Position numbers and translations under genes: made by a program
Shown: positions 32,983-41,909 of the stretch, in pieces
Numbering within the stretch: position 1 is the stretch's first letter
How the letters are laid out: the number at the start of each line of letters is the position of its first letter
The notes under the pieces: generated by a model
What the model was told of the DNA's origin: nothing
What the model saw: only the letters and a program-made list of their open reading frames with translations
The model's database searches: none
Assembly: GCA_934162445.1 (NCBI GenBank)
Contig: CAKPIT010000004.1
Coordinates: 1 to 64,000, forward strand
DNA length: 64,000 nt
Direction: 5' to 3'
From: an uncultured Bacilli bacterium
GTDB taxonomy: Bacteria > Bacillota_I > Bacilli_A > RF39 > UBA660

Positions 32983-34261
32983 TTTTGAAAGATTTGAGAA
33001 GTTTTTATTAACAAGTAGCGAAGCGACTTTTCATCAAACGAAGGGCTGGGCTAAATTAAAGGCTTATAATGGCTGGAAACATTATGTGGTAGGACTTATT
33101 GATGATGATGATAAAGTTAGAGCCGGAGCCCTTTTACTTGCTAAAGAAATTCCTATTATAAAAAAGAAAATGTTTTATTCTCCGCGCGGTTTTATTATTA
33201 ATTATCATGATAAAAAATTATTAAAACTTTTTACCGAAGAAGTTACAAAATTTATTAAAAAAAGAGGCGGTATTTTTGTTAAAATTGATCCTTATGTAAT
33301 TTATAATGAACGAGATATTAATGGAGATATTGTTAAAGGCGGAATTGATAATAGTGATGTTATTGATAATTTAAAAGAACTTAAGTATAAACATTATGGC
33401 TTTAATTTAATGCAAGAAGAATTACAACCAAGATGGATGCATACTATTACTTTAAAGAATAGAAGTATGGATGATGTAATGGCAGATATGGACTCTAAAA
33501 CAAGACAGATTTTACGAAAAAATGAAAGACTTGGAGTAAGAGTGCGAGAAATAAAAAGAGAAGAAATTCCTGTTTTTAAAGAAATTATGCAACATACTGG
33601 TGAACGACGTGACTTCATTGATAGACCCCTTTCATATTATGAAGAAATGTGGGATAGTCTTCATGATGATAATATTTTGAAAATTATGGTTGCTGAAGTT
33701 GATTTTGATGAAGAAATTAAGAATCTTAAAAAAGAAATTACAAACTTAGAAAAAGAAATTACAGATAGAAAAAAACAATTTGAAAGTAAAAAGAAACCAA
33801 TGAATGAAAAAAAATATTTGGCTAAGCAGGAATTTGATAAGAAAGAAATTATAAGACTTAATAAGAATATTGATAATATTAAAGAAATGAAGAAAAAATA
33901 TGGAAAGAAACCTGTTTTAGGAGGAATTTTATTTCTTATTTATGGAAATGAAGTATTATCTCTTTTTGGAGGTAGTAAGGAAGAATTAATGAGTTTTCAA
34001 TCGGCTTATACCCTTCATTTTGCAGGAGTTAAGTATGCTTTAGAAAATGGATATGACATTTATAATTTTTACGGTATTACCGGAGACTTTAGTGATAAGA
34101 ATCCCCTTTTAGGTCTTTATCTTTTTAAGAAGAGCTTTGGAGGCCAAGTAGTAGAACTTATCGGAGAATTTGATCTTGTTATTAATAAGTTTTGGTACGC
34201 ATCATATAAATTAAGTTATGCTATTTATCATAAACTTAAAAATATAAAAAATAAAATCTAG
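32963..34261 (+). CDS. FemX-type lipid II aminoacyltransferase, paralog 2
   Basis: The 432-residue protein shows the same architecture as paralog 1: FHQTKGWAKLK at the N-terminus, YSPRGFIINY, KIDPYVIYNERD, DSKTRQILRKNERLGV, a Lys-Glu-rich coiled-coil arm (about 250-310) and YNFYGITGDF...LFKKSFGGQVVELIGEFD. It is complete and probably active. It starts inside the end of paralog 1 (SD AGGAA), so the pair is co-translated and may add successive residues of one bridge. The stop codon lies in the terminator stem. Confidence 0.9.
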   Translation: MKLKEISFERFEKFLLTSSEATFHQTKGWAKLKAYNGWKHYVVGLIDDDDKVRAGALLLAKEIPIIKKKMFYSPRGFIINYHDKKLLKLFTEEVTKFIKKRGGIFVKIDPYVIYNERDINGDIVKGGIDNSDVIDNLKELKYKHYGFNLMQEELQPRWMHTITLKNRSMDDVMADMDSKTRQILRKNERLGVRVREIKREEIPVFKEIMQHTGERRDFIDRPLSYYEEMWDSLHDDNILKIMVAEVDFDEEIKNLKKEITNLEKEITDRKKQFESKKKPMNEKKYLAKQEFDKKEIIRLNKNIDNIKEMKKKYGKKPVLGGILFLIYGNEVLSLFGGSKEELMSFQSAYTLHFAGVKYALENGYDIYNFYGITGDFSDKNPLLGLYLFKKSFGGQVVELIGEFDLVINKFWYASYKLSYAIYHKLKNIKNKI

Positions 34262-34287
34262 TTGCAAAAAGCAATTAGATTTTTTTA
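34256..34287 (+). terminator. Terminator of the FemX pair
   Basis: ATCTAGTTGC (34256-34265) pairs with GCAATTAGAT (34271-34280) with one G-T pair, followed by seven T. The TAG stop of paralog 2 (34259-34261) is in the stem. Confidence 0.82.
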
Positions 34288-34302
34288 GTTTGTCAATTTG
34301 TT

Positions 34303-34551
34303 TTATATAATAAAGTCATTATTATGGGCTTTTATTATCATATCTTTTGCTAAGATATCAATATCTACAGAAAATTCCTCTTTTAATTCACGTTTGACAT
34401 TTTCTTCTAAGGGTTTGCCTTCTTTTATTCCACCACCGGGTATTACATAGTATTCTTTTGTACTTCCATCTTCATTAATTCTTTTTCTAAACATAACATA
34501 TACTTTGTTATCATCTATTATAATACCACGGGTGCTTACTCTTTTTTTCAC
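34303..34551 (-). pseudogene. Truncated Nudix hydrolase
   Basis: The 82-residue frame is the N-terminal half of a Nudix hydrolase: RGIIIDDNKVYVMFRKR is the first strand pair and PGGGIKEGKPLEENVKRELKEEF is the Nudix box with the RELKEE metal site. Full-length members have about 130-160 residues; here the protein ends right after the box (HNNDFII), and the FemX terminator follows within 30 bases. The position after the box glycines is Lys where Glu is usual. It is therefore probably a remnant left by deletion of the 3' half, though a short functional protein cannot be ruled out. Confidence 0.6.
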
Positions 34552-34581
34552 CGTCTATCCCCTTTAAAACTTTGTCTTAAA

Positions 34582-35802
34582 TTATTTTTTTAATTTGTGA
34601 ATTAATTTGATTAAGTAATATTCTTTAGAAAGTGGTTTTGCATATTCACCAATTAATTGTTCTACATAACCATTAAATCTGGTTTTAAATTCATAGATTC
34701 CATAGTCTTTATCATTTTTATCAAAAGTAGATGGAATACCATAGAAGTTATAGCGTTTATAGTCATGCTCCATAGCATATTTGATCATTTCCCATTGAAT
34801 TAAGTACTGTGAATTATAATGCATAAATTCTTCATAATTACCACCTGCTAAATATATTACTTCCGGATCAGTCATAATGAACATTGAGCCAGATAGGGTA
34901 ATGATATTACCATATTTTTTTTGTTCTTCTTTAGCAATATTAATTCTTTTATCTAAACCGGCGATGGTAGTTAGAAGACTATTTTTTTTGTTTTCATTAT
35001 TTTTTGTTTTTAATTTTTCTAAATCATTTAAATGTTTAGCTTTATCTTCTTCGAGGGTTTTAATATACTTTGAAAGATCTAATTTAGTTACTAAATATTT
35101 AATACCTTCGATTGGTTTAAATAAATCATACATGTTTTCATAATAGTTAAAAGATCTTATGGCAAAATCTTTACGCTTTCCGGTTTCTTCCATAATCTTA
35201 TAAAATTCTTGTAAATCTTTTTTGCCTAATTCTATTATTTCAATATTGTTTTTGATAGCTTTTCTTATGGTGGTTCTAGTACTTGCTTTAAAAGTTTTTA
35301 ACATTTCATCTTCATCTTTAGTATTTATATCTAATAAATACATCCATGATACTTGTTCTTCATCTTTTGAAGGGACCTTTTTGTAATTTAAGCTTAAGAT
35401 AGTATCAACAATGGGTTGGTTGTTATAACCGTTTTCTACTATCTTCCCTTCACTATTACGTTCTTTATAGGGAACATAGGGATCAATTCTTAGAATATAA
35501 CCTTGATGGCTTTTGGCGAATTCTTCTAGAAGTTGTAAGAAAGTTAACAGAATTTTTTCAGATTCATAGTCTAATAGTGGTCCTCTTGGAGCATAAAATT
35601 CATATTTATTGAAATGTCTTTTTTTAGCAACAAGAAGGGCTACGCCTAAAAGTTTTTTATTATCATATAGTCCTAAATAATATGAGTGCCATCCATTTAA
35701 GGTTTTTAATTTGCCAATTTGTTCAGTTGATAAAAAACTACGATATTTACTACTATTAGCATATTTGTTGTAAACTTTTGTACTTATCTCTTTTAATTCC
35801 AT
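34582..35802 (-). CDS. FemX-type lipid II aminoacyltransferase, paralog 3
   Basis: This is a 406-residue FemX-like protein: FLSTEQIGKLKTLNGWHSYY, YAPRGPLLDY, RIDPYVPYKERN, KASTRTTIRKAIKN, a shorter coiled-coil arm (about 240-285) and YNFYGIPSTF...EFKTRFNGYVEQLIGEY. FGG of the others is FNG here. It lies immediately downstream of the MurJ-type flippase gene (one base between them), so lipid II modification and flipping are encoded on one message. SD AAGGAG precedes the ATG. Confidence 0.88.
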   Translation of the reverse strand: MELKEISTKVYNKYANSSKYRSFLSTEQIGKLKTLNGWHSYYLGLYDNKKLLGVALLVAKKRHFNKYEFYAPRGPLLDYESEKILLTFLQLLEEFAKSHQGYILRIDPYVPYKERNSEGKIVENGYNNQPIVDTILSLNYKKVPSKDEEQVSWMYLLDINTKDEDEMLKTFKASTRTTIRKAIKNNIEIIELGKKDLQEFYKIMEETGKRKDFAIRSFNYYENMYDLFKPIEGIKYLVTKLDLSKYIKTLEEDKAKHLNDLEKLKTKNNENKKNSLLTTIAGLDKRINIAKEEQKKYGNIITLSGSMFIMTDPEVIYLAGGNYEEFMHYNSQYLIQWEMIKYAMEHDYKRYNFYGIPSTFDKNDKDYGIYEFKTRFNGYVEQLIGEYAKPLSKEYYLIKLIHKLKK

Positions 35803-35803
35803 A

Positions 35804-37471
35804 TTAATTTCTCCTTAGTTTATTTTCAATTTTATTAATAAATGTTTTACCAAATACTTCTTCAAATAGGTTAAGACGTTTGGCAACTGGGAAATAGGTA
35901 AGAACACCTATTAGTGTATAAATAATTATTATTGGAATGTTTAGTAATCTTGTTGTTGAATATATAGGAATTATTAGTTTCATTAGAAGAAGGACTATAA
36001 TCATGGCTAGATTGGCAAGAGCAATTTTCCATAGAATTTTAACTGTAGGCTTGTATTTAACTTCACAACGTTTTTTAAGGAAAAATAGACATAATATTAT
36101 TCCTAACATATAACCAATAATAGTAGCTGTAATGGAACCATAAACAGGAATGAATCCTAAGTGGTGGAAAAGATTAATTAACGGAACATTTAATATTAAC
36201 TTTAGAAAAGCTCCTACTACTAATGAAATTAAAACTTCTTTATAATATTTTAATACTTGAACGATGGATACTAAAGCAGTATAGCTTGAAATAATTAGAG
36301 CTACAAAAACAAAGTATTTTAAAATAGTAGCACCATACTCTGATTTAGCGCCATAGAAAACAGCCCAAACGGGATTAGATAATAAAGATAAGCCTATTGT
36401 CATTGGAACAGAAATAAATAATAGTATTTTTAAAGTTTGATTGATTTTTTGATGAATATCTCTTTTATCTCCTTTAACAGATGATGAGGTTAAGTTTGGA
36501 ATTAAACTAACAATAATACCTGTTGAAATAGAGACAATAATCATATTAATTTTGTTACCCCATGTTGAAATGACACTCATAATATTTTCAGCTTGAGAAG
36601 TAGTGTAGCCAACATCATTGACCATGGTTTTAACAAGAGTCATCATATCTATGAAATCATAACATGATTTGAAAACATCAATCATAATGAATGGAAGGGC
36701 GTACCAAAATATTTTAACTAGAATTTTTTTGGTAGTAATTTTAGGAATGTTTTTGGTATCTTCTTTAGTACTAGCAGTGAATTCTTCTTTGTTCTTTTTG
36801 ACTTTATTTAATAAATATAAATAAGCGATAAATGCTCCGGCCGTGGCCCCAAAAACGGCTACCCCTACTCCTGTTTGAAGGGATAGATGTAAAACTTTTA
36901 TGGTAAAGAAACTACCAAAGACAATAATAATTACTCTAACTACTTGTTCAACAATTTGACTTAAGGAAGGGGGGGTTATAAATTTATGACCTTCTAAGTA
37001 TCCTCTATAGATACTAAGGGTTGGAACAATTAAAATAGCAGTAGCAATTACTCTTACAACCATGGTGACATCACTTAAAGAGTTACCACCTTTTAAATCT
37101 CCTAAAATAGCCTTAGCAATATTAGGGGCAAAAATAAAGAGAATTAAGAAAATAGTTATTCCCATGATGATAGCTAGTTTACGGCCTATTTTAAAAGCTT
37201 TCTCTTTCGCTTCATTGTATCCAAGGGTTTGATATTCACTTATTATTTTACTAATAGCATTGGGAATACCAGCACAGGATAGGGATTGAAATAAATTATA
37301 GATAGTGTAAGCATAACCATATAAGGCACCACCTTTACCACCGATAATAGCATAGAAAGGAATTACATATACCATTCCTAGTATTTTGCTAACAACAATT
37401 CCAAAAGTAGCAATGAAGGCACCATTTAAAAAGGAATTTTGTTTTAAGGTCTTTTTTTTCGCTTTTGTCAT
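35804..37471 (-). CDS. MurJ-type lipid II flippase (YtgP/SpoVB family)
   Basis: The 555-residue protein has about 14 hydrophobic segments and belongs to the MOP exporter superfamily. The N-terminal NSFLNGAFIATFGIVVSKILGMVYVIPFYAIIG and the internal IYRGYLEGHKFITPPSLSQIVEQVVRV are typical of the B. subtilis YtgP/SpoVB group, which includes the lipid II flippase MurJ. The length is nearer to YtgP (544) than to SpoVB (518). In the spore-forming context a SpoVB role is an alternative. It has two FemX genes on either side: one behind it in the same unit and one divergent. Confidence 0.85.
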   Translation of the reverse strand: MTKAKKKTLKQNSFLNGAFIATFGIVVSKILGMVYVIPFYAIIGGKGGALYGYAYTIYNLFQSLSCAGIPNAISKIISEYQTLGYNEAKEKAFKIGRKLAIIMGITIFLILFIFAPNIAKAILGDLKGGNSLSDVTMVVRVIATAILIVPTLSIYRGYLEGHKFITPPSLSQIVEQVVRVIIIVFGSFFTIKVLHLSLQTGVGVAVFGATAGAFIAYLYLLNKVKKNKEEFTASTKEDTKNIPKITTKKILVKIFWYALPFIMIDVFKSCYDFIDMMTLVKTMVNDVGYTTSQAENIMSVISTWGNKINMIIVSISTGIIVSLIPNLTSSSVKGDKRDIHQKINQTLKILLFISVPMTIGLSLLSNPVWAVFYGAKSEYGATILKYFVFVALIISSYTALVSIVQVLKYYKEVLISLVVGAFLKLILNVPLINLFHHLGFIPVYGSITATIIGYMLGIILCLFFLKKRCEVKYKPTVKILWKIALANLAMIIVLLLMKLIIPIYSTTRLLNIPIIIIYTLIGVLTYFPVAKRLNLFEEVFGKTFINKIENKLRRN

Positions 37472-37512
37472 ATTCTATCTCCTTCGTTTATCTATTCTAT
37501 AATAGCATATTA

Positions 37513-37541
37513 TTGAAAACTTTGAAAGAAGGTTGTATAAT
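37513..37541 (+). promoter_or_regulatory. SigA promoter of FemX paralog 4
   Basis: TTGAAA (37513-37518), 17-base spacer, TATAAT (37536-37541), 23 bases before the ATG. Confidence 0.78.
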
Positions 37542-37564
37542 TTAAGAAGATGAGGAGAGGTTTT

Positions 37565-38812
37565 ATGGAACTGGTTACTTTAAGTAAAAAAGAATTTGAT
37601 GCGGTTGCCCTTAAAGGAGAAATCACTAATTTTCAACAATCTAGTAATTGGGGAAGATTTATGGATGGAGATATTTTTCATGCTTATTATGTTGGAGGGA
37701 AAGTAAAAGGAAAAATTGTGGCCGTTACGTTGTTATTAGCTAAAGAAATAAAATTTTTTAAAGAACGTATTTTTTATGCTCCCCGAGGATTTATTATTGA
37801 TTATAAAAATAAAGAGTTACTTAATGAGTTTACAAATCAGATAAAAAAGTTTGTTAAAGAAAAAAAAGGAATTATGCTTAAAATTGATCCTTATGTGCCA
37901 TTAAATATTAGAGATGAAAATAAGATGATTATTAAAGGGGATATTTCTAATCAATATATTATTGATAATCTTTTAGAGTGTGGATATATAGAAGCTAATA
38001 AAAATATTCAACCGAAATTTATTAGTAGAATAAATTTAAAAGAAAATAATCTTGATGATGTTTTTAATAATTTTAGTTCTAAGGCTAGACAAATAATAAG
38101 AAGAAATGAAAAGTTGGGATTTAAGGTTAAGAAACTTGATTTTGAAGAAATTACAAAATTGATTGATTTAATTAACCAAAAAGAAGGATCTAAATACAAA
38201 GTTAAACCAACTATTGATTTCTATCGGGATCTACATCAAGCTTTTGGGGATAATTTAAAATTGATGGGTTGTTATTTTAATAAAAAAATGGTAACTAATA
38301 ATATTTCAAAAATGATTGATGAAATACAAAAGGGAAAAGAAGATAGAATAGGTAATTATCAAAATTCGAAGATGACTGCTGATTATTTTATCGCTAAAGA
38401 AGAAGATTATGATAAAGATATTCTAAGATTAAATAGTTTACTTGACTATTTTAATAATTGTAATGATGAAGAAATTTTAATGAGTATTGGTCTTTATATT
38501 ATAGTTGGAAATGAAGTCTTATTAAAAGATAGTGGTAGTTATTTCGAATATAAGAAATTTGATGCGTCATATACTCTTAATTATGAAATGATTAAATATG
38601 CTTCTATAAATGGATATACTTATTATAATTTATATAATGTGGGTAATATTTTAAGCGCTAATAATAATTTGGAAAAAGCTTATCTTTATAAGAAAAATTT
38701 TGAGAAAAATGTTACTCAATTAATTGGGGAATTTGATCTTGTAATTGATAAGAATAAGCATTTCTTGGCTAAGCTTTGTTTTCCACAGTATTTGGGGATA
38801 AATAGTTATTAA
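37565..38812 (+). CDS. FemX-like aminoacyltransferase, divergent paralog 4
   Basis: The 415-residue protein shares with the others YAPRGFIIDYKNKELL, KIDPYVPLNIRD, NFSSKARQIIRRNEKLGF and the closing QLIGEFDLVIDK. It departs from them near the end: the YNFYGITGDF stretch is YNLYNVGNIL, the Gly before the last helix is missing and FGG is FEK. The central arm is also less Lys-Glu-rich. It may have changed substrate or lost activity. The ATG at 37565 has GAGGAGAGG upstream. It converges with cse60 with a 4-base overlap. Confidence 0.82.
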   Translation: MELVTLSKKEFDAVALKGEITNFQQSSNWGRFMDGDIFHAYYVGGKVKGKIVAVTLLLAKEIKFFKERIFYAPRGFIIDYKNKELLNEFTNQIKKFVKEKKGIMLKIDPYVPLNIRDENKMIIKGDISNQYIIDNLLECGYIEANKNIQPKFISRINLKENNLDDVFNNFSSKARQIIRRNEKLGFKVKKLDFEEITKLIDLINQKEGSKYKVKPTIDFYRDLHQAFGDNLKLMGCYFNKKMVTNNISKMIDEIQKGKEDRIGNYQNSKMTADYFIAKEEDYDKDILRLNSLLDYFNNCNDEEILMSIGLYIIVGNEVLLKDSGSYFEYKKFDASYTLNYEMIKYASINGYTYYNLYNVGNILSANNNLEKAYLYKKNFEKNVTQLIGEFDLVIDKNKHFLAKLCFPQYLGINSY

Positions 38813-38979
38813 TAATAAATAATCATGGCAGAAAAACAGTATATTTGTTCTTCACCTTGAGCAAAGGAACTCACTTGGTATTTTATTTCAACAACTTCTC
38901 CTTCTAAATCGGCTAAATAGTTATTTATAGCTTTTTCAAGATCACTTTCATCTTCATAATCAAATATTTTTACTTTCAT
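38809..38979 (-). CDS. Cse60-like sporulation protein
   Basis: This 56-residue frame reads MKVKIFDYEDESDLEKAINN, continues with DLEGEVVEIKYQVS and ends with EEQIYCFSAMIIYY. It closely resembles the small protein Cse60 (YteV) of B. subtilis, made in the mother cell early in sporulation, including KVKVFD, the DIKYQV strand and QIYCFSA. The biochemical role is unknown. GGGTG lies six bases before the ATG. It overlaps the FemX paralog 4 stop by 4 bases in convergent orientation. The family call is from memory but the pattern is distinctive. Confidence 0.82.
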   Translation of the reverse strand: MKVKIFDYEDESDLEKAINNYLADLEGEVVEIKYQVSSFAQGEEQIYCFSAMIIYY

Positions 38980-38996
38980 TTTCAACACCCAGTTTA

Positions 38997-39030
38997 ATTA
39001 TAAAAAATGTTTTCCACAATAATTGTCGAA
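38997..39030 (-). promoter_or_regulatory. Possible Spo0A-activated promoter of cse60
   Basis: Reverse strand: TCGACA (39024-39029), 21-base spacer, TATAAT (38997-39002). The -35 lies within TTCGACAAT (39022-39030), which matches the inverted 0A box TTCGACAAA at eight of nine positions. A near-consensus -35 spaced 21-22 bases from the -10 and overlapped by a 0A box is the known form of the spoIIE and spoIIG promoters. Control by Spo0A~P is inferred. Confidence 0.5.
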
Positions 39031-39055
39031 AAAAAACTAGCATTTTACATGCTAA
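39029..39055 (-). terminator. leuS terminator
   Basis: CTAGCAT (39037-39043) pairs with ATGCTAA (39049-39055) with one G-T pair, followed on the reverse strand by T8. Confidence 0.82.
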
Positions 39056-39059
39056 TTTT

Positions 39060-41462
39060 TTATTTTACGACAATATTTATTATTTTACCTTTGACAATAA
39101 TAGTTTTGACAATTTCTTTACCGTCAATATATTTTTTTACATTTTCTAGACTCATGGCTTGTTCTTTTATTTTTTCGTCATTATCATCAATGTTAATAGT
39201 GATAGTAGCACGAAGTTTACCATTTACTTGAACAGCAATTTCTTTGGTAGTTTCTACTAATTTCGTTTCATCACAAATTGGCCAATGGCTATTATATAAT
39301 GGTTGATATCCTAAGCGTTCATTTAATTCTTCAGTAATATGTGGAGCGACAGGATTTAAAAGTGTAAGTAATAAATGATAATCTTCTTTAGTAATTGAAT
39401 TTAATTCATCATAAGCATTAGTTAAAATCATTAAAGAAGAAATATATGTATTATAACCCATGTTACTTAGATCTTTATCAATGGCTTTAATGGTCTTATT
39501 TTGAATTACTTCTAGCTCTTTGGAATAACCTTTTTCTTCATTTACTTTATTTATTAAACGTTCTACTTTATCAAGATATCTTTTGCAGCCTTTTAAAGAA
39601 TTGGTATTCCATGGCGCATCTTGAGTATAGTCTCCCATAAACATTTCATAAACACGTAAAGTATCGGCTCCATATTCTTTAACAATATCATCAGGATTAA
39701 TAACATTACCTTTACTTTTACTCATTTTTTGATTATCTGGACCTAATACCATACCATGGGATACTCTAGTCCAAATCATTTCTTTAGATGGAACTTTACC
39801 TATATTGTATAGGAATTGAACCCAGAATCTAGCATATAATAAATGTCTAGCGGTGTGTTCCATTCCACCATTATACCAGTCGACACGATGCCAATATTTC
39901 ATAGCATCCATAGAAGCGAACTCATGGGTATTATGAGGATCCATAAAGCGTAAGAAGTACCAAGATGAACCAGCCCAGTTTGGCATAGTATCTGTTTCAC
40001 GACGAGCAGTGGATCCACATTTTGGACAGGTGGTATTAACCCAATCAGTAATTTTGGCAAGTGGTGACTCCCCAGTATCAGTTGGTTCATATTCAGCCAC
40101 ATCTGGTAATAATAGCGGTAGATCTTTTTCATCTAAAGGAACCCAACCACAGTGATTACAATGAACCATTGGGATTGGTTCACCCCAGAATCTTTGTCTA
40201 GAGAAAACCCAGTCTTGAAGACGATAATTAACTTTCTTACGACCAAGATTATGTTCTTCTAGGTATGATAACATTTTAGAAATGGCAGTTTCTTTATCTT
40301 GGCAATCATTTAAGAAGCCGGAGTTAATCATTTTACCATCACCGGTATAGGCTTTGGTAGTTAAATCGCCACCTTCAATTACTTGAATAATTGGAACATT
40401 AAATTTCTTAGCAAATTCATAATCTCTTTCATCATGGGCAGGAACAGCCATAATAGCCCCGGTTCCATAGTTCATCATAACATAATCAGAAATGAAGACG
40501 GATACTTCTGTTCCCGTGACAGGATTTTTGACAGTAATTCCTTCTAGTTTGACACCAGTTTTGTCTTTATTCATTTCGGTACGTTCAAAGGCACTCTTGG
40601 TCTTAGCATAATCTTGATATTTTTTTACTTCATCCATATTAGTAATTATATCTTTTAGTTTTTCTATAATTGGATGTTCAGGAGCAATAACCATGAAAGT
40701 AACACCAAATAAAGTATCACATCTTGTAGTGAAGACAGTTAATTTATCTTGCGTCTCTTCGATAGTAAAATCAATTTCAGCCCCAGTACTTTTACCTATC
40801 CAGTTAATTTGACCAGTTTTTACACGTGGGGCAAAATTAGTATCATTTAAACCTGTTATTAAGTCTTCCGCATATTCAGACATTTTAAGCATCCATTGCT
40901 CTTGTTCTTTTTGAACTACTTTGGTACCACATCTTTCACAAACACCACCAGCAGCATCTTCATTTGATAAGACACATTTACAATTTGGACACCAGTTAAC
41001 AGGCTTTTTAGCTTTGTAAGCCATGCCATGTTTATAAAATTCTAGAAATTGCCATTGGGTCCATTTATAATACTCTGGATCAACGGTTGATATTTCTCTT
41101 GACCAATCAAAAGAGAATCCCATATTCATCATTTGACCTTTGAAGGTTTTAATATTTTCTTTAACCGCATCTTTAGGATGAATATGATTTTTAATAGCAT
41201 ATTGTTCAGCCGGAGAACCAAAAGCATCCCACCCCATTGGGAAAAGGACATTATAACCTTTCATTCTTTTAGTTCTTGCTAAAATATCTTGAGCAGTATA
41301 GCCTCTAACATGACCAACATGTAGACCACTACCTGATGGGTATGGAAATTCAACCAAAATATAATATGGTTTTCTTTTTGTATCCCCGGTTTTCGCTTCA
41401 AAGGCTTTCGCATCTTCCCATTTTTTTTGCCATTTTTTTTCTATTTCTTTAAAATTATCCAT
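39060..41462 (-). CDS. leuS: Leucyl-tRNA synthetase
   Basis: This charges tRNA-Leu. The 800-residue protein has the class I HIGH-type motif as PYPSGSGLHVGHVRGYT near 38, a CP1 editing domain with MAVPAHDERDYEFA, a zinc-type CPNCKC..CERCG region and the KMSKS motif within KMSKSKGNVINPDDIV near 575. The length is normal for bacteria (804 in B. subtilis). There is no T-box leader; its start overlaps the small membrane protein gene at 41455 by 8 bases, so the two are co-transcribed. Confidence 0.98.
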   Translation of the reverse strand: MDNFKEIEKKWQKKWEDAKAFEAKTGDTKRKPYYILVEFPYPSGSGLHVGHVRGYTAQDILARTKRMKGYNVLFPMGWDAFGSPAEQYAIKNHIHPKDAVKENIKTFKGQMMNMGFSFDWSREISTVDPEYYKWTQWQFLEFYKHGMAYKAKKPVNWCPNCKCVLSNEDAAGGVCERCGTKVVQKEQEQWMLKMSEYAEDLITGLNDTNFAPRVKTGQINWIGKSTGAEIDFTIEETQDKLTVFTTRCDTLFGVTFMVIAPEHPIIEKLKDIITNMDEVKKYQDYAKTKSAFERTEMNKDKTGVKLEGITVKNPVTGTEVSVFISDYVMMNYGTGAIMAVPAHDERDYEFAKKFNVPIIQVIEGGDLTTKAYTGDGKMINSGFLNDCQDKETAISKMLSYLEEHNLGRKKVNYRLQDWVFSRQRFWGEPIPMVHCNHCGWVPLDEKDLPLLLPDVAEYEPTDTGESPLAKITDWVNTTCPKCGSTARRETDTMPNWAGSSWYFLRFMDPHNTHEFASMDAMKYWHRVDWYNGGMEHTARHLLYARFWVQFLYNIGKVPSKEMIWTRVSHGMVLGPDNQKMSKSKGNVINPDDIVKEYGADTLRVYEMFMGDYTQDAPWNTNSLKGCKRYLDKVERLINKVNEEKGYSKELEVIQNKTIKAIDKDLSNMGYNTYISSLMILTNAYDELNSITKEDYHLLLTLLNPVAPHITEELNERLGYQPLYNSHWPICDETKLVETTKEIAVQVNGKLRATITINIDDNDEKIKEQAMSLENVKKYIDGKEIVKTIIVKGKIINIVVK

Positions 41463-41811
41463 TGTTACAACATCCTTTCTTGTTATATATTTTTCCTACT
41501 ATATCATAACTCACAACTATAAGGGCCATTATTAAAACAAAACCAACGGCAAGTTGCAGATAAAAATCTTTTAAAAGTGAGATGATACTAACAGCAAGAG
41601 AAATATCTAAAGCACTTATGATACTTATCGTGTTTAATAGTTTTTTGTAATTAACTTTATTGATATCCAGTTTATATTTATTGATTAAGTATGTAACTTC
41701 GACTGGTTTTTTACGTCTTTTGTCTTTTTTACATTTTTTTATTAAAAAAGCTTCATAGATTATAAATACAAAAAGAAAAGTTAAAATAAAGACTAGTATT
41801 TGATCAAGCAT
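41455..41811 (-). CDS. Small membrane protein upstream of leuS
   Basis: The 118-residue product has an N-terminal membrane helix (QILVFILTFLFVFIIYEAFLI), a basic loop (KKCKKDKRRKKP) and two further hydrophobic segments (about 60-82 and 86-104). CC lies near the C-terminus. The family is not recognised, though its shape and its place next to translation genes recur in related genomes in my memory. AAAGGAGG precedes the ATG; the overlap with leuS indicates coupling. Confidence 0.68.
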   Translation of the reverse strand: MLDQILVFILTFLFVFIIYEAFLIKKCKKDKRRKKPVEVTYLINKYKLDINKVNYKKLLNTISIISALDISLAVSIISLLKDFYLQLAVGFVLIMALIVVSYDIVGKIYNKKGCCNNG

Positions 41812-41884
41812 TGTTACCTCCTTTTTAAAATCTAGTTTTATTATACGAGAGTTTTAAGCCTTTTTCAAGTCTTTAAGGATCATA

Positions 41885-41909
41885 AAAAAGAAGAATATTT
41901 CTATTCTTC
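41885..41909 (-). terminator. Terminator of the S10-spc-alpha operon
   Basis: GAAGAAT (41890-41896) pairs with ATTCTTC (41903-41909), then T6 on the reverse strand. The rplQ TAG stop (41901-41903) is in the stem-loop. This ends the 14-kb ribosomal operon. Confidence 0.87.

Noticed and set aside
41812..41900. A T-box leader upstream of the leuS unit
   Set aside because: The gap is too short and I see no AGGGTGGNACCGCG-like sequence; only the rplQ terminator and a ribosome site are present.
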